Position numbers and translations under genes: made by a program. Below are positions 52,682-61,714 of a DNA stretch of 64,000 bases, piece by piece. The stretch lies in assembly GCF_014697355.1 (NCBI RefSeq), contig NZ_JACJRQ010000001.1:558001-622000 (forward strand), written 5' to 3'. This stretch comes from Nostoc calcicola FACHB-3891. Its GTDB lineage: Bacteria > Cyanobacteriota > Cyanobacteriia > Cyanobacteriales > Nostocaceae. The notes under the pieces are model-generated. The model had not been told where the DNA came from, did not search any database, and was given only the letters and a program-made list of their open reading frames with translations. How positions within the stretch are numbered: position 1 is the stretch's first letter; every line of letters begins with the position of its first letter.

Positions 52682-52842
52682 CATTGGGGCATGGGGCATG
52701 GGGAGATGAGGGAGATGAGGGGGATGGGGAGGTAGGGGAAAAGGTTAAAGGGTAAAGGGTAAAGGGATAAATTTAACCTTTCCCCCTTACCCCTTTCCCT
52801 TTCCCCCTTCCTAATGCCCAATGCCCAGTCCCCAGTCCCCAG
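52682..52842. repeat. nested GGGGCATGGGGCATGGGG / AATGCCCAATGCCC element
   Basis: Outer arms are GCATGGGGC-type units (left) and ATGCCCAATGCCC (right). Next come GAGATGAGGGAGATGAGGG units, then a central palindrome AAAGGTTAAAGGGTAAAGGG mirrored by AACCTTTCCCCC. Same construction as 38482-38640 and 59420-59560. Confidence 0.8.
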
Positions 52843-52845
52843 TCC

Positions 52846-53943
52846 CTAGTCTCCCAAATAAATACCCATACCACGGGCGGTTTTAACTAAAGTACCGTTG
52901 GGATCGACGGCGCTATATTGAGCGATCGCTTCTGTAATTGGTACGCTTAATACTTGGCGATTTTGCCACGTTACCATGCGATCGTATTTACCCTCTGCAA
53001 TCAAATTAACTGCTGCTACGCCAAAGGCTGTGGCAACTAATCTATCCAGGGGGGAAGCAGTTCCACCGCGTTGAATGTGTCCTAAAACGGTGACTCGTGT
53101 TTCTACACCAATGTGCTGAATAATTTCATCGGCTAAATATTCACCAATTCCACCATATCGAGATTGACCTAAGCGATTTGTAATCGTGACGTTTTCCCCA
53201 TCTTGGGTGCGAACTGCTTCGGAAACAATAATCAAACAATAGTTTTTGCCTTTTTCTTGGCGTTCTTTGATTTTGTGGCAAATGTGTCCAACTGTGTAGG
53301 GAATTTCTGGAATTAAAATTACATTTGCTCCCCCTGCAATTCCCGCAGCTATGGCTATGTGTCCTGCATCACGCCCCATCACTTCCAAAATCATGACTCG
53401 GCTATGACTTGCAGCGGTAAAATGCAACCGATCTAATGCTTCTGTGGCAATATTGACTGCTGTATCAAAACCAATGGCATGTTCAGTAACGCCAATATCA
53501 TTATCAATTGTTTTGGGAATTCCAACTAAGTTAATACCGCCTTGTTGTGCAAGGCGGCGGAGAATTGCCAAACTACCATCGCCGCCAATACCAATCAAAG
53601 CGTCTAAACCTAGTTCATGGTAACCTGCAATGATTTCTTCGGAGCGATCGCATAAACTTCCATCCGCCATTGGAAAAGCAAAAGGGTCGCCTTTATTGGT
53701 TGTCCCCAACATTGTGCCACCCGCAGTTAACAATGAATCAACTTGATCGATTTCCAAATTCGTGAATTGTGGCGGACGCGCCATCAATCCGAGAGTCGCT
53801 TGGCGAATTCCTAAAACCTCCCAGCCATAAGTATTTACCGCACAACTTACTACAGCCCTAATCACAGCATTTAAGCCAGAACAATCTCCTCCACTTGTAA
53901 GAATTCCAATGCGTTTGGGTTCTCCCATATCTTTTCTTGACAT
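52846..53943 (-). CDS. pfkA: 6-phosphofructokinase, mixed-substrate subgroup
   Basis: The 365-residue PFK has GILTSGGDCSGLNAVIRAVV, GIGGDGSLA, the catalytic PKTIDNDIGVTEHAIGFDTA and RVTVLGHIQRGGTASPLDRL. The diagnostic residues are Gly in GGDGS (ATP-type) and Lys in PKTIDND (PPi-type position), defining the mixed Gly/Lys group III enzymes, which generally use ATP. It phosphorylates fructose-6-phosphate in glycolysis. ATG 53943 is used; ATG 53928 (MGEPKRIG) is possible. Confidence 0.94.
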   Translation of the reverse strand: MSRKDMGEPKRIGILTSGGDCSGLNAVIRAVVSCAVNTYGWEVLGIRQATLGLMARPPQFTNLEIDQVDSLLTAGGTMLGTTNKGDPFAFPMADGSLCDRSEEIIAGYHELGLDALIGIGGDGSLAILRRLAQQGGINLVGIPKTIDNDIGVTEHAIGFDTAVNIATEALDRLHFTAASHSRVMILEVMGRDAGHIAIAAGIAGGANVILIPEIPYTVGHICHKIKERQEKGKNYCLIIVSEAVRTQDGENVTITNRLGQSRYGGIGEYLADEIIQHIGVETRVTVLGHIQRGGTASPLDRLVATAFGVAAVNLIAEGKYDRMVTWQNRQVLSVPITEAIAQYSAVDPNGTLVKTARGMGIYLGD

Positions 53944-54236
53944 TTTGATCCAAATATATTTAGTAGTCGATTAAACTTCAGCCTGAGTTAGTAATAGATT
54001 AAACCCAAGCAAAAGCTCTCCCTGTAAATGCAAAGGTAATTTTATGTTGCTTTTGTATCTAAAAACAAAATTATGTTTAAGAATTCAAAATTCAGAATTT
54101 TGAATCTAGAATAGGTGAATTTTTTATAAGACTTGGAAACCCCAACTTCATAATTTGACGAAAATCAAGTATTCTTACCATCCTTGATTTTCAACTTATT
54201 CTGACACCTTGCTTGCAAAGTCTCCGGCTTTGCTCC

Positions 54237-54342
54237 TATAGCGGTTCCCGCATGAGTAAGGTACAGAAAAAAATAGATCCTCGTAGGGTAGCACACCTGT
54301 GCGCCCCTACCCATGTACCTTATTCAAATGAGAATCGCTATA
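54237..54342. repeat. diverged TATAGCG-terminus MITE in a 600-bp gap
   Basis: TATAGCGGTTCCCGCATGAG on the left and AATGAGAATCGCTATA on the right bound a decayed GTAGGG...GCGCCCCTAC core. Inner arms AAGGTAC/GTACCTT also pair. In the rest of 53944-54548 there are GACTTCTGA/TGAATTC heptamers (54352-54410), a hairpin ATCAAG/CTTGAT area near 54165-54192 and no gene. Confidence 0.75.
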
Positions 54343-54548
54343 AATTCTGACTTCTGACTCCTGAATTCTGACTTCTGAATTCTGACTTCTGACTCCTGAC
54401 TTCTGACAACTAAGTGACCCCAGCTGTAAAATATGAGTGTGGAGCTAGTAGTAGATTAAACCTCAAAAAAGCAATCCTCGAAAATGCTAGGCTGATTATA
54501 TGTCTGTTTTCAGCTCAAGAAAAAACCAAGTTATTCCGACTCTAAAAT

Positions 54549-55523
54549 ATGAAGGTGGAGCAAAAGGTGACTAGTATTGATAATTACACCTTCTCTTTTC
54601 CAGGAGAAGTAACAATCCCTCAGGCTCCTCCCGGATTTAAATCAGGTTTTATTGGCATTATTGGTCGCCCGAATGTCGGTAAATCTACCTTGATGAATGA
54701 ATTAGTAGGACAAAAAATTGCCATCACATCACCAGTAGCACAAACTACGCGTAACCGTTTGCGCGGCATTTTAACTACACCAGAGGCGCAGTTAATATTT
54801 GTAGATACGCCAGGAATTCATAAACCCCATCATCAATTAGGGGAAGTATTGGTGCAAAATGCCAAAATAGCCATTGAATCGGTAGATGTAGTGCTATTTG
54901 TGGTAGATGGAGCAGTGGCTTGTGGAGCAGGCGATCGCTTTATTGCCGATTTGCTCAGTCGCACCAAAACACCAGTAATTCTGGGTTTGAACAAAATCGA
55001 CCAACAACCCGCTGATTCCCAGTTTATAGATGATAGTTACGCCCAAATGGCCAAGTCCCATGAATGGCAAATCGTGAAATTTTCTGCCAAAACGAGCGCA
55101 GGATTACCACAACTCCAAGAATTATTAATACAACATTTAGAAATTGGCCCGTTATATTATCCGCCGGACTTGGTAACCGACCAGCCAGAACGTTTTATTA
55201 TGGGAGAATTGATCCGAGAACAAATTATACTTTTGACTCGTGAAGAAGTACCCCATTCAGTAGCGATCGCCATTGACCAAGTAGAAGAAAGTCCTAACAT
55301 TACCCGTGTACTCGCTACCATCAACGTCGAGCGCGATTCCCAAAAAGGCATACTCATTGGTAAGGGTGGATCGATGCTCAAATCAATTGGTAGCGAAGCC
55401 CGCGAACAAATCCAAAAATTAATCGCTGGCAAAGTTTACCTAGAACTGTTTGTGAAAGTCCAGCCAAAATGGCGACAATCACGGGTGAGTTTAGCCGAGT
55501 TAGGTTATCGCGTGGAAGAATAA
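54549..55523 (+). CDS. era: GTPase Era
   Basis: The 324-residue protein has the P-loop GRPNVGKSTLMNELVG, switch II FVDTPGIHKPHHQLGE, G4 LGLNKID, G5-like FSAKTSAGL and a C-terminal KH domain with GILIGKGGSMLKSIGSEAR. Era binds the 3' end of 16S rRNA in 30S assembly. A ~30-residue N-terminal extension before the G domain is normal for cyanobacteria. It is a single gene. Confidence 0.96.
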   Translation: MKVEQKVTSIDNYTFSFPGEVTIPQAPPGFKSGFIGIIGRPNVGKSTLMNELVGQKIAITSPVAQTTRNRLRGILTTPEAQLIFVDTPGIHKPHHQLGEVLVQNAKIAIESVDVVLFVVDGAVACGAGDRFIADLLSRTKTPVILGLNKIDQQPADSQFIDDSYAQMAKSHEWQIVKFSAKTSAGLPQLQELLIQHLEIGPLYYPPDLVTDQPERFIMGELIREQIILLTREEVPHSVAIAIDQVEESPNITRVLATINVERDSQKGILIGKGGSMLKSIGSEAREQIQKLIAGKVYLELFVKVQPKWRQSRVSLAELGYRVEE

Positions 55524-55526
55524 AAG

Positions 55527-55839
55527 GAGTTAGGAGTTGGGAGTTAGGAGTTGGGAGTTTGGAGTTTGGAGTTAGGAGTTTGGAGTTGGGAGTTGGGAGT
55601 TAGGAGTTTGGAGTTGGGAGTTGGGAGTTGGGAGTTTGGAGTTAAAGACTTATGAAACTCTCCACTCTTACCTGTGATATGTAGGTTTTTTGGATTAAAC
55701 CAATTAATTTTTTGGGTTTGAGAACTAAGATAATTGTTTAAAATGTCAAGTACAAATTCAAGATTTCATATTTTGATTCACCAACGTCCTAACTCTTAAC
55801 TCCAAACTCCAAACTCCTAACTCTTAACTCGTAACTCCT
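55527..55839. repeat. GGAGTTAGGAGTT / AACTCCAAACTCC inverted heptamer block
   Basis: Fifteen or more GAGTTNGGAG-type units (55527-55645) are mirrored by a shorter AACTCCTAACTC block (55788-55839). About 140 bp of AT-rich unique DNA lies between them. No gene is present. Confidence 0.8.
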
Positions 55840-55845
55840 AGACTT

Positions 55846-56475
55846 ATGTTAAAAGTATTAATTGTCGAAGACGATCCAATGATGCAACTTGGGCTAGAGC
55901 AATCGTTGATGGCTCATCCCGATTTGGAGATTGTTGGACAAGCCGAAGATGGCTATTTGGGCGTGCAAGCTGCGCTGCGGCTAAAACCAGATGTGGTGGT
56001 TATGGATATTGGGTTACCGCGATTAGATGGTATTGCGGCGACACAGCAAATTAAGGCAGCTTTACCAGCAACTCATGTGGTGATGCTGACATCCCATCAA
56101 ACAGAGACAGAAATTATTGCTGCACTGTCTAGCGGTGCTGATGCATATTGCATCAAGGGTGCAAGTGTGGAACGATTGTTAAATGCGATCGCTGCCGCAG
56201 TGGATGGTGCAGCTTATCTCGATCCGCAAATTGCCCGACGAGTAATCGATCATCTCAAACCACCCTCACCCACCAACAACACCGCCAACTTATCTGCGCG
56301 TGAATTAGAAGTATTGAAACTTATGGTAGAAGGCTTGAGTAATCCAGAAATTGCACAAAAACTCTATCTCAGTCCCAACACCGTCAAAACTCACGTCCGA
56401 GGGATTATGAATAAATTAGCAGTAGACGATCGCGTGCAAGCAGCGGTAGTTGCATTGCGTTCAGGTTTGGTTTGA
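55846..56475 (+). CDS. NarL/FixJ-family response regulator
   Basis: The 209-residue protein has a receiver domain with acidic pocket EDDP, phospho-acceptor Asp in VVVMDIGLPRLDG, Thr/Ser in VVMLTSH and Lys in DAYCIKGAS. A LuxR-type HTH follows (LSARELEVLKLMVEGLSNPE, LYLSPNTVKTHVRGIMNKL). It is an orphan, with no adjacent kinase. The target genes cannot be told. Confidence 0.93.
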   Translation: MLKVLIVEDDPMMQLGLEQSLMAHPDLEIVGQAEDGYLGVQAALRLKPDVVVMDIGLPRLDGIAATQQIKAALPATHVVMLTSHQTETEIIAALSSGADAYCIKGASVERLLNAIAAAVDGAAYLDPQIARRVIDHLKPPSPTNNTANLSARELEVLKLMVEGLSNPEIAQKLYLSPNTVKTHVRGIMNKLAVDDRVQAAVVALRSGLV

Positions 56476-56746
56476 TTAATAAAATCTGTGCGTTGTAGAT
56501 TACCATTTGAACTGGTAATTCTGATTCATTACTAACTAAACTTTGATTTTTTGATGTCAGAAGAAATTCAAACCTTGAGTACTGAATATTTAGATAGATC
56601 GGTGCGCCTATCTATATGTTGAAGTGTTTAATACTGAACATTGGAACGACCAATGGACTTTTTTAAATTTTGGATTTTGTTTCAATCCAAAATCCAAAAT
56701 TTAAAATCTAAAATTCGCTGATTTATCAGGCTATTCATCTATTGAT
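56476..56746. repeat. intergenic with ATTTTGGATTTT / AATCCAAAATCC stem
   Basis: AAATTTTGGATTTTG (56665-56679) is mirrored by AATCCAAAATCCAAAATTTA (56686 on). The remainder of the gap is unique AT-rich DNA without a gene. Confidence 0.6.
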
Positions 56747-56953
56747 TCAGTTTTGATGTCCGTCTTCAACGTCTTGTGGCGCTGAAACTTCGGGTAGATA
56801 CTTAGCATCTACCTGTTGTGTTTGCGACATCTCTTTGACTTTTCCTTCCCATGAGTAGTTGCAAATTTTAGTACTAAGTATTAAACCTAGTGTCTTGTTA
56901 ATCGTGAAGGCAAAGGCATCGATAAAAATAAAGTCTATAGTTCGACTAATCAT
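56747..56953 (-). CDS. small hypothetical protein, 68 aa
   Basis: ATG 56953 has AAAAGGAATTT directly upstream, a good ribosome-binding site. The N-terminal half is hydrophobic (TIDFIFIDAFAFTINKTLGL), possibly a membrane or peripheral helix. The C-terminal half is polar (MSQTQQVDAKYLPEVSAPQD). I do not recognise a family. It may have been missed because of size. 227 bp of AT-rich promoter-like DNA separate it from the next gene. Confidence 0.55.
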   Translation of the reverse strand: MISRTIDFIFIDAFAFTINKTLGLILSTKICNYSWEGKVKEMSQTQQVDAKYLPEVSAPQDVEDGHQN

Positions 56954-57260
56954 AAATTCCTTTTCAGCTTTATAGCATCAACTAACATTTTTCTACACAT
57001 GAGATAATGCACTTTCCAGAAATTTACTGTCTCAAAACTTGTAAATTTATAATTCATGCAAACAAAAACTGCTGTGATATATCTATATCTTTAGATATAG
57101 ATATACGGGTGTATCATCTTTACTGATGTTATAATTGATTCATGTATTAGCGAAATTTGTCAACAAGACATAATTTTTAGTGCTTGATATATCACTTAAG
57201 ATTTTTAATACATCTCTTAGAGTAGAGAAAAGTTTTGTAGCAACTACTAACACACAGCAA

Positions 57261-57893
57261 ATGTGGCAAAATACAGAGACAAACTTCAGCAAAAGTCAAG
57301 ATAGTGGTATATCTAAAGTCAACAATGAATTCCCCACTTTCTGTCCCAATAGCCGCGAAGAATGGCGGCAATGGTTAGAAACAAACCATCACACATCTTC
57401 TGGTGTCTGGCTCATCTACTACAAAGTAAAAAGTGGTAAACCAAGTGTTCGATATAGCGAAGCGGTAAAAGAAGCGTTATGTTTTGGATGGATTGATAGT
57501 AAAGTCAAATCATTAGATAAAGAACGTTATATGCAAATTTTTACACCGCGAAAACCGAAAAGTGTATGGTCAAAATTAAATAAACAATATATTGAAGAAC
57601 TCATTGAACAAGGTTTTATTGCTAAAGCTGGCCTGGAAAAAATTGCAGTTGCAAAACAAAATGGATCGTGGAATTCATTAGATGCGATCGAAGCATTAAT
57701 TATTCCCTTAGATTTAAGCCAGGCATTAGAAGCAAACAAAACTGCCAGAGATTATTTTGAGGCCTTTAGCAACTCATCTAAAAAGAATATCCTTTTTTGG
57801 ATTGAGAGTGCTAAACGTCCAGAAACAAGGTTAAAAAGAATTGAACAAACCGTTAATTCAGCAGTCCAAAACAAAAGCCCATTGGTACGCTAA
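57261..57893 (+). CDS. YdeI/OmpD-associated family protein
   Basis: The core begins FPTFCPNSREEWRQWLETNH and shows the family signature GVWLIYYKVKSGKPSVRYSE, EALCFGWIDSKVKSLD, RYMQIFTPRKPKSVWSKLNK, with a C-terminal IESAKRPETRLKRIEQTV. Members are linked to bacteriocin or polymyxin tolerance in enterobacteria, mechanism unclear. I use ATG 57261 (MWQNTETNFSKSQ). The frame is open back to a GTG at 57180, and the N-terminal ~25 residues are not conserved-looking. About 210 residues. Confidence 0.85.
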   Translation: MWQNTETNFSKSQDSGISKVNNEFPTFCPNSREEWRQWLETNHHTSSGVWLIYYKVKSGKPSVRYSEAVKEALCFGWIDSKVKSLDKERYMQIFTPRKPKSVWSKLNKQYIEELIEQGFIAKAGLEKIAVAKQNGSWNSLDAIEALIIPLDLSQALEANKTARDYFEAFSNSSKKNILFWIESAKRPETRLKRIEQTVNSAVQNKSPLVR

Positions 57894-57932
57894 GAGGACG
57901 TTTGAACTTAACATCAATCTTTAAATAGCAAA

Positions 57933-57952
57933 AGGCGTACTTGTGTACGCCT
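57933..57952 (+). terminator. hairpin after the YdeI gene
   Basis: AGGCGTAC-TTGT-GTACGCCT is a perfect 8-bp stem with a tetraloop, 40 nt after the stop. The T-run only comes ~25 nt later, so terminator function is probable but not ideal. Confidence 0.65.
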
Positions 57953-58009
57953 GTATAGTTGATTAATATGTTGTATTTTTTTTTGAAAAATGATGAACCT
58001 AAATGCATT

Positions 58010-58249
58010 TTAGTTAAACGAATTTGAGAAATTATTAGGGTCTAAATCAGTAGGAAATACTAAAATTTCCTTACCTTCTAGTTTGGCTTTGTGGTATAAC
58101 AAAATTGCCTTTTGCAAAAAACAATATTTAATTGGAACCCACCCGTTGCTATAAAAGTAGACAGTCACTCGGCTCATCGCATACTCTTTCAACGGCAGTG
58201 GAAGATACCAGGACGAGTCCACAATTTGAGCCTCACCTGTCGAGTCCAT
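58010..58249 (-). CDS. small hypothetical protein, 79 aa
   Basis: ATG 58249 has GAGG eight bases upstream. An internal ATG 58177 (MSRVTVYFYSNGWVPIKYCF) may be the real start, giving 55 residues. The C-terminal half (LQKAILLYHKAKLEGKEILV, FPTDLDPNNF) looks well ordered. I do not recognise a family. Confidence 0.5.
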   Translation of the reverse strand: MDSTGEAQIVDSSWYLPLPLKEYAMSRVTVYFYSNGWVPIKYCFLQKAILLYHKAKLEGKEILVFPTDLDPNNFSNSFN

Positions 58250-58590
58250 GCTTTGAACCTCAATTACTAAGTATATTTACCCTCAACCATTACTCCCACT
58301 ACTTTCGCTCATCCAGGTGAGTCTTAGTAACTATCATAGGTAATAAACGAATTTGTCTTAAAGTCGTAACTTGAAGACATCAAAAGCAATGTAAATATCA
58401 AAATAGAGTTTGTCAAACCTATATTAATCAGACGCGATTAATCGCGTCTCTAGATAAGTGTGGAATCATGCTTTTTGAGTTGAGGATGAGTTTTTTAAGC
58501 AATCAAATAGGACTGCCATAGCAAGACGGGTTAGGGAGGCATCGCTGTGCTATTCTACGAAAGACTTGTATGGCAATATTCTTCCGTCCT
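58250..58590. other. intergenic with one GACGCGATTAATCGCGTC palindrome
   Basis: No gene is seen. A copy of the HIP-like palindrome lies at 58429-58452 (AGACGCGATTAATCGCGTCT). The rest is unique AT-rich DNA. Confidence 0.55.
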
Positions 58591-58695
58591 TAGGGACTTC
58601 CAAGGAAAAAAATATTCCATAGTAGGGGCGCACAGCTGTGCGCCCCTACAAATGTACAAATAATTTAGGATAATTTATTTTCTGGAAGTCCCTTA
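58591..58695. repeat. MITE with GGGACTTCC termini around the GTAGGGGCGCACAG core
   Basis: TTA-GGGACTTCC (58591-58602) and GGAAGTCCC-TTA (58684-58695) form the ends. The inner perfect palindrome at 58622-58649 is the same 28-bp core as in 51291-51385 and 60271-60365, but here in a different shell. Confidence 0.8.
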
Positions 58696-58715
58696 GGAAT
58701 CACCCGTAAAAGTTT

Positions 58716-59309
58716 TTAGTGTTGATGCACACGCTCCAGCAACCACAAGGAAGCGACAGTACCCACATAATGAGCAGCAATTCCGGTGATATCTGCCACA
58801 GCCACAAAAACATCCATCGGTCGAATAATCCTGTAGGGGTCGGTGATTGCGACTCCTGGAGTTTGGGATATAGATTTTGCCAGTAGCACTAACATGGTTG
58901 AACCAGCACCCAAGAGAGTTAATAATATTCCCACTAAACCCACAATTATCCCCAGACGAAGGATTCTAGTTGTATCTGGCTTACTAGGATGTGAAGCTAA
59001 ATGGGGATTTTCTAGAGCTTTGCCGATGCGAGTGTAACGAAAATTCCAATAGAGACTGAATAACAACACTAAAATTCCGCATACAGCCCAAAATATGCCA
59101 ATTGCAAGACCGGTATTTTGCTGCTGAACCAAACCACGACCAGTCAAGGCGAACAACAAAGCTAAGACAGAAACCACTCCGATTGCCGATTGTAGCCAGA
59201 AAGTAATCCAGCCTGTTAGGCGAATAGTATTACCAATTCCTCGAGTTTCTGGTGCTAGCGATGGCTGCGCCAACGTCTTCGACGAACGCATTTCTGATTC
59301 ACTTTGCAT
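58716..59309 (-). CDS. DUF3611 family membrane protein
   Basis: The 197-residue protein has four membrane helices (WITFWLQSAIGVVSVLALLF, IGIFWAVCGILVLLFSLYW, GIIVGLVGILLTLLGAGSTM, and a C-terminal IAAHYVGTVASLWLL). The DUF3611 hallmark FRYTRIGKALENP is present. The family occurs in cyanobacteria and plastids, function unknown. The N-terminal SKTLAQPSLAPETRG stretch is encoded by GATGGCTGCGCCAACG-like repeat DNA and may be a later addition. Confidence 0.85.
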   Translation of the reverse strand: MQSESEMRSSKTLAQPSLAPETRGIGNTIRLTGWITFWLQSAIGVVSVLALLFALTGRGLVQQQNTGLAIGIFWAVCGILVLLFSLYWNFRYTRIGKALENPHLASHPSKPDTTRILRLGIIVGLVGILLTLLGAGSTMLVLLAKSISQTPGVAITDPYRIIRPMDVFVAVADITGIAAHYVGTVASLWLLERVHQH

Positions 59310-59419
59310 ATGAATTACCGTTGAGTTTAATTTCCTTATCCCCCTATTGCTCAGAATATTTCCCTGGTTTACCCCATACCCCCATCTTTAGAGAGAATCG
59401 TCTTGTAATCTTGGGGAAT

Positions 59420-59560
59420 AAATGGGGAGTGGGGAGATGAGGGCAGGGGAGGCAGGGGAAAAGGTTAAAGGTTAAAGGGAAAAGGAATAAATTTAATCTT
59501 TTCCCTTTTCCCCTTACCCCTTTCCCTTTCCCCTTGGCCCCATGCCCCATGCCCAAAATT
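59420..59560. repeat. GGGGAGTGGGGAGATG / polypurine nested element
   Basis: GGGGAAAAGGTTAAAGGTTA is mirrored by AATCTTTTCCCTTTTCCCC, with outer CATGCCCCATGCCC units. Same family as 52682-52842. It fills much of the DUF3611-TspO divergent gap (59310-59689). Confidence 0.75.
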
Positions 59561-59689
59561 TAAAGTCCTGCCAAACGATGAGAAGCGATCGCACTCAAGG
59601 ATGATGAGTAATTAGCAACTAAATTGACAAAATAACACTATAAAGAGTGATATTTAAGCGATAGATAGCGCTTGTAAAGGATAAGGGGC

Positions 59690-60163
59690 ATGATTAAATC
59701 TTGGATGGTGATTGGGGGTGTGGCTTTCTTAGTTGCGCTAGCAGCTAATGTGATTACGCCTGGCGATCGCCAGTGGTTCAAGCGCTTACAACGACCGAGA
59801 TGGCTCACTTTTGAAGGCGCGATTCCAATTATTTGGACTGTAATATTTATTTGCGGTGCTTGGTCGGCTTATATTATCTGGGAAAAAGACCCAGGAACCA
59901 CTCCAACCTGGTTAATCATGGGTTTATATTTGCTATTAGAAATTGTCACCATTGCCTATACGCCTGTAATGTTTAGACTTCGTAGCCTAAAAGTAGGCAC
60001 AATTCTCGGTGGCACAGGTTTTCTCATTGGTGCTTTGTTGATGCTTGCAGTCTTAGGTATTTCTGGTTGGGCTGCACTGTTACTAATTCCTTATTTGCTT
60101 TGGAGTCCCATCGGAACTTATACCACTTGGCAGATGATTAACCTCAATCCTCAAGATGCTTGA
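59690..60163 (+). CDS. TspO/MBR family protein
   Basis: The 157-residue, five-helix membrane protein has an N-terminal helix (WMVIGGVAFLVALAANVITP), RWLTFEGAIPIIWTVIFICG, WSAYIIWEK and a final YLLWSPIGTYTTWQMINLN. The layout fits the TspO/peripheral-benzodiazepine-receptor family, which binds porphyrins and is linked to tetrapyrrole and stress signalling. The Trp-rich W-x-P motif region is somewhat diverged, so ligand binding is uncertain. Monocistronic. Confidence 0.82.
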   Translation: MIKSWMVIGGVAFLVALAANVITPGDRQWFKRLQRPRWLTFEGAIPIIWTVIFICGAWSAYIIWEKDPGTTPTWLIMGLYLLLEIVTIAYTPVMFRLRSLKVGTILGGTGFLIGALLMLAVLGISGWAALLLIPYLLWSPIGTYTTWQMINLNPQDA

Positions 60164-60270
60164 AGAAGAATTCAGAATTCAGAATTCAGGAGTCAGAACA
60201 AGAAAGTGAAGGATGAATGCTTATTGTTCGCGCAGTCTTTCGCAGAAAAGATTTATCGTGATTCACCATT

Positions 60271-60365
60271 TATAGCGCTTCTCACTTGGGTAAAATACGC
60301 CCGTTCGTAGGGGCGCACAGCTGTGCGCCCCTACAGCGTATTGCATCCAAACGAGAATCGCTATA
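60271..60365. repeat. 95-bp TATAGCG MITE, near-identical to 51291-51385
   Basis: Same termini and same GTAGGGGCGCACAG palindromic core, differing from the 51-kb copy by only a few bases; recent dispersal is likely. The rest of 60164-60448 has TGAATTC heptamers and no gene. Confidence 0.88.
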
Positions 60366-60448
60366 TTCATCCGCCAGTCGAACTTGAATTTAATTCTGAA
60401 TTCTGTTAGCGCAGGGGGGCGTAGCCCATTCTGACTCCTGAATTCTTT

Positions 60449-61156
60449 CTATACAAGACGCCCGTAACGCGCGCTGACGGGATTCGCTGGATTAGATTGA
60501 TTATTCAGCCAAGCCCACATTTGATCGCCAAAGGAAAAGTGCCACCATTCTCTAGGATTGCGTTGAAAGCCGGCTTTTAACATTACATCTCGCAATAGCT
60601 GACGGTGAGCATGATATTTCGGTGCTTCTGGACGATCGCTATTAGCATAATAATCGGGATGCGATCGCTCTGACATTTCATCGATGGGCGAACCCATATC
60701 CACAATTTCCCCAGTATCATCTACCAGCGTCACATCCACCGCAGCGCCAGTACTGTGAGGAGGGGGAGTTTTTTCGTCCAAACTCGGTACAGCCCAAATT
60801 TCATAAACAGCCTGCCAAATTTCTTGACGTTGGTTTGGTGATAACTTTGCCTCAATCAGTCCCCTTTCTTGTACTGCTTGGGCAAAGCTGTAATCTACCA
60901 TAAACTGTTGAACTGCGATCGGGCGATAGGCATCAAAGATTTGAATCTGCCACTTGGGATGCAACAATTCCAGGTAACTTTGTGCTGCAATCAAATTTTC
61001 AATGACGCTTTGACGGAGATAATAAGGAGAGCGATCGCCATAAGGCGCACCTAACTTTTCATAAGGATGGGGAGATTCCACCGCAAACAATTCTAGAGGA
61101 ATCTTGAGGAGTGGTTCACCACACTCCAAAATCGGAATTTGATGATAAGGTCTCAT
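60449..61156 (-). CDS. D-alanyl-D-alanine dipeptidase (VanX/DdpX family, M15D)
   Basis: The 235-residue Zn-peptidase has PPHSTGAAVDVTLVD (His and Asp zinc ligands of the SxHxxGxAxD motif), the catalytic EWWHFSFGD (Glu base, His ligand) and IFDAYRPIAVQQFM with the conserved Arg. It cleaves D-Ala-D-Ala dipeptides. In a cyanobacterium without vancomycin-resistance genes beside it, peptidoglycan recycling is more likely than resistance. No signal peptide is visible, so the product is cytoplasmic. Confidence 0.92.
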   Translation of the reverse strand: MRPYHQIPILECGEPLLKIPLELFAVESPHPYEKLGAPYGDRSPYYLRQSVIENLIAAQSYLELLHPKWQIQIFDAYRPIAVQQFMVDYSFAQAVQERGLIEAKLSPNQRQEIWQAVYEIWAVPSLDEKTPPPHSTGAAVDVTLVDDTGEIVDMGSPIDEMSERSHPDYYANSDRPEAPKYHAHRQLLRDVMLKAGFQRNPREWWHFSFGDQMWAWLNNQSNPANPVSARYGRLV

Positions 61157-61292
61157 CTAGTCAGCTACACAGAACTTACGGATTTTAACGCCAGCATAAC
61201 ATTGTACGTAACGATTCTCTTCCTCCTCTGCGTCTTTGCGCCTCTGCGTGCAATACCATTTTTCTCAATCCTGAACAGCAAACCAAGTCTTT

Positions 61293-61481
61293 TCGTTCAG
61301 AACACAAGTCCATTCGTTCAGAACACAAGTCCATTCATTCAGAACACAAGTCCATTCGTTCAGAACACAAGTCCATTCATTCAGAACACAAGTCCATTCA
61401 TTCAGAACACAAGTCCATTCATTCAGAACACAAGTCCATTCGTTCAGAACACAAGTCCATTCATTCAGAACACAAGTCCAT
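61293..61481 (+). repeat. nine-copy 21-bp tandem repeat
   Basis: Nine units of TTCAGAACACAAGTCCATTC plus one base (period 21) are nearly perfect; the only variable base is G/A, in the GTTCAG/ATTCAG position. In one frame it reads heptapeptides PF[V/I]QNTS. The surrounding frame (61139-61585) has no convincing start or domain, so I treat it as non-coding. Confidence 0.95.
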
Positions 61482-61561
61482 TGAAACAGCTTTGGTTTTT
61501 GAGAGGGGTTGGGGGTGGGGTTATTGTACCTAACTCAACCGAGAACCCCTATATAAGAGGT

Positions 61562-61714
61562 TGTTTGAAAAGTATTTCCCTGTGACTTTAGACACTTTTA
61601 GATCCCCCCTTACCCCCCTTAAAAAGGGGGGAACCGGAGTTAAAGTCCCCCTTTTTAAGGGGGATTTAGGGGGATCTAGAAAGTTTTGCTACTAAGAAGA
61701 GGACTTTTCAAACA
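61562..61714. repeat. nested element: TGTTTGAAAAGT shell, GATCCCCC core
   Basis: Outer inverted repeats TGTTTGAAAAGT / ACTTTTCAAACA enclose an inner palindrome from GATCCCCCCTTACCCCCC to GGATTTAGGGGGATC (61601-61676). A related core lies at 62277-62362 in another shell. Confidence 0.8.

Noticed and set aside
61293..61481. CRISPR array
   Set aside because: Units are contiguous with no unique spacers and no cas genes nearby.
61139..61585. 148-codon ORF with PF[VI]QNTS repeats
   Set aside because: Starts inside the reverse dipeptidase gene's 5' end, and all repetitiveness comes from the 21-bp DNA repeat; no signal or domain. Kept only as a repeat.
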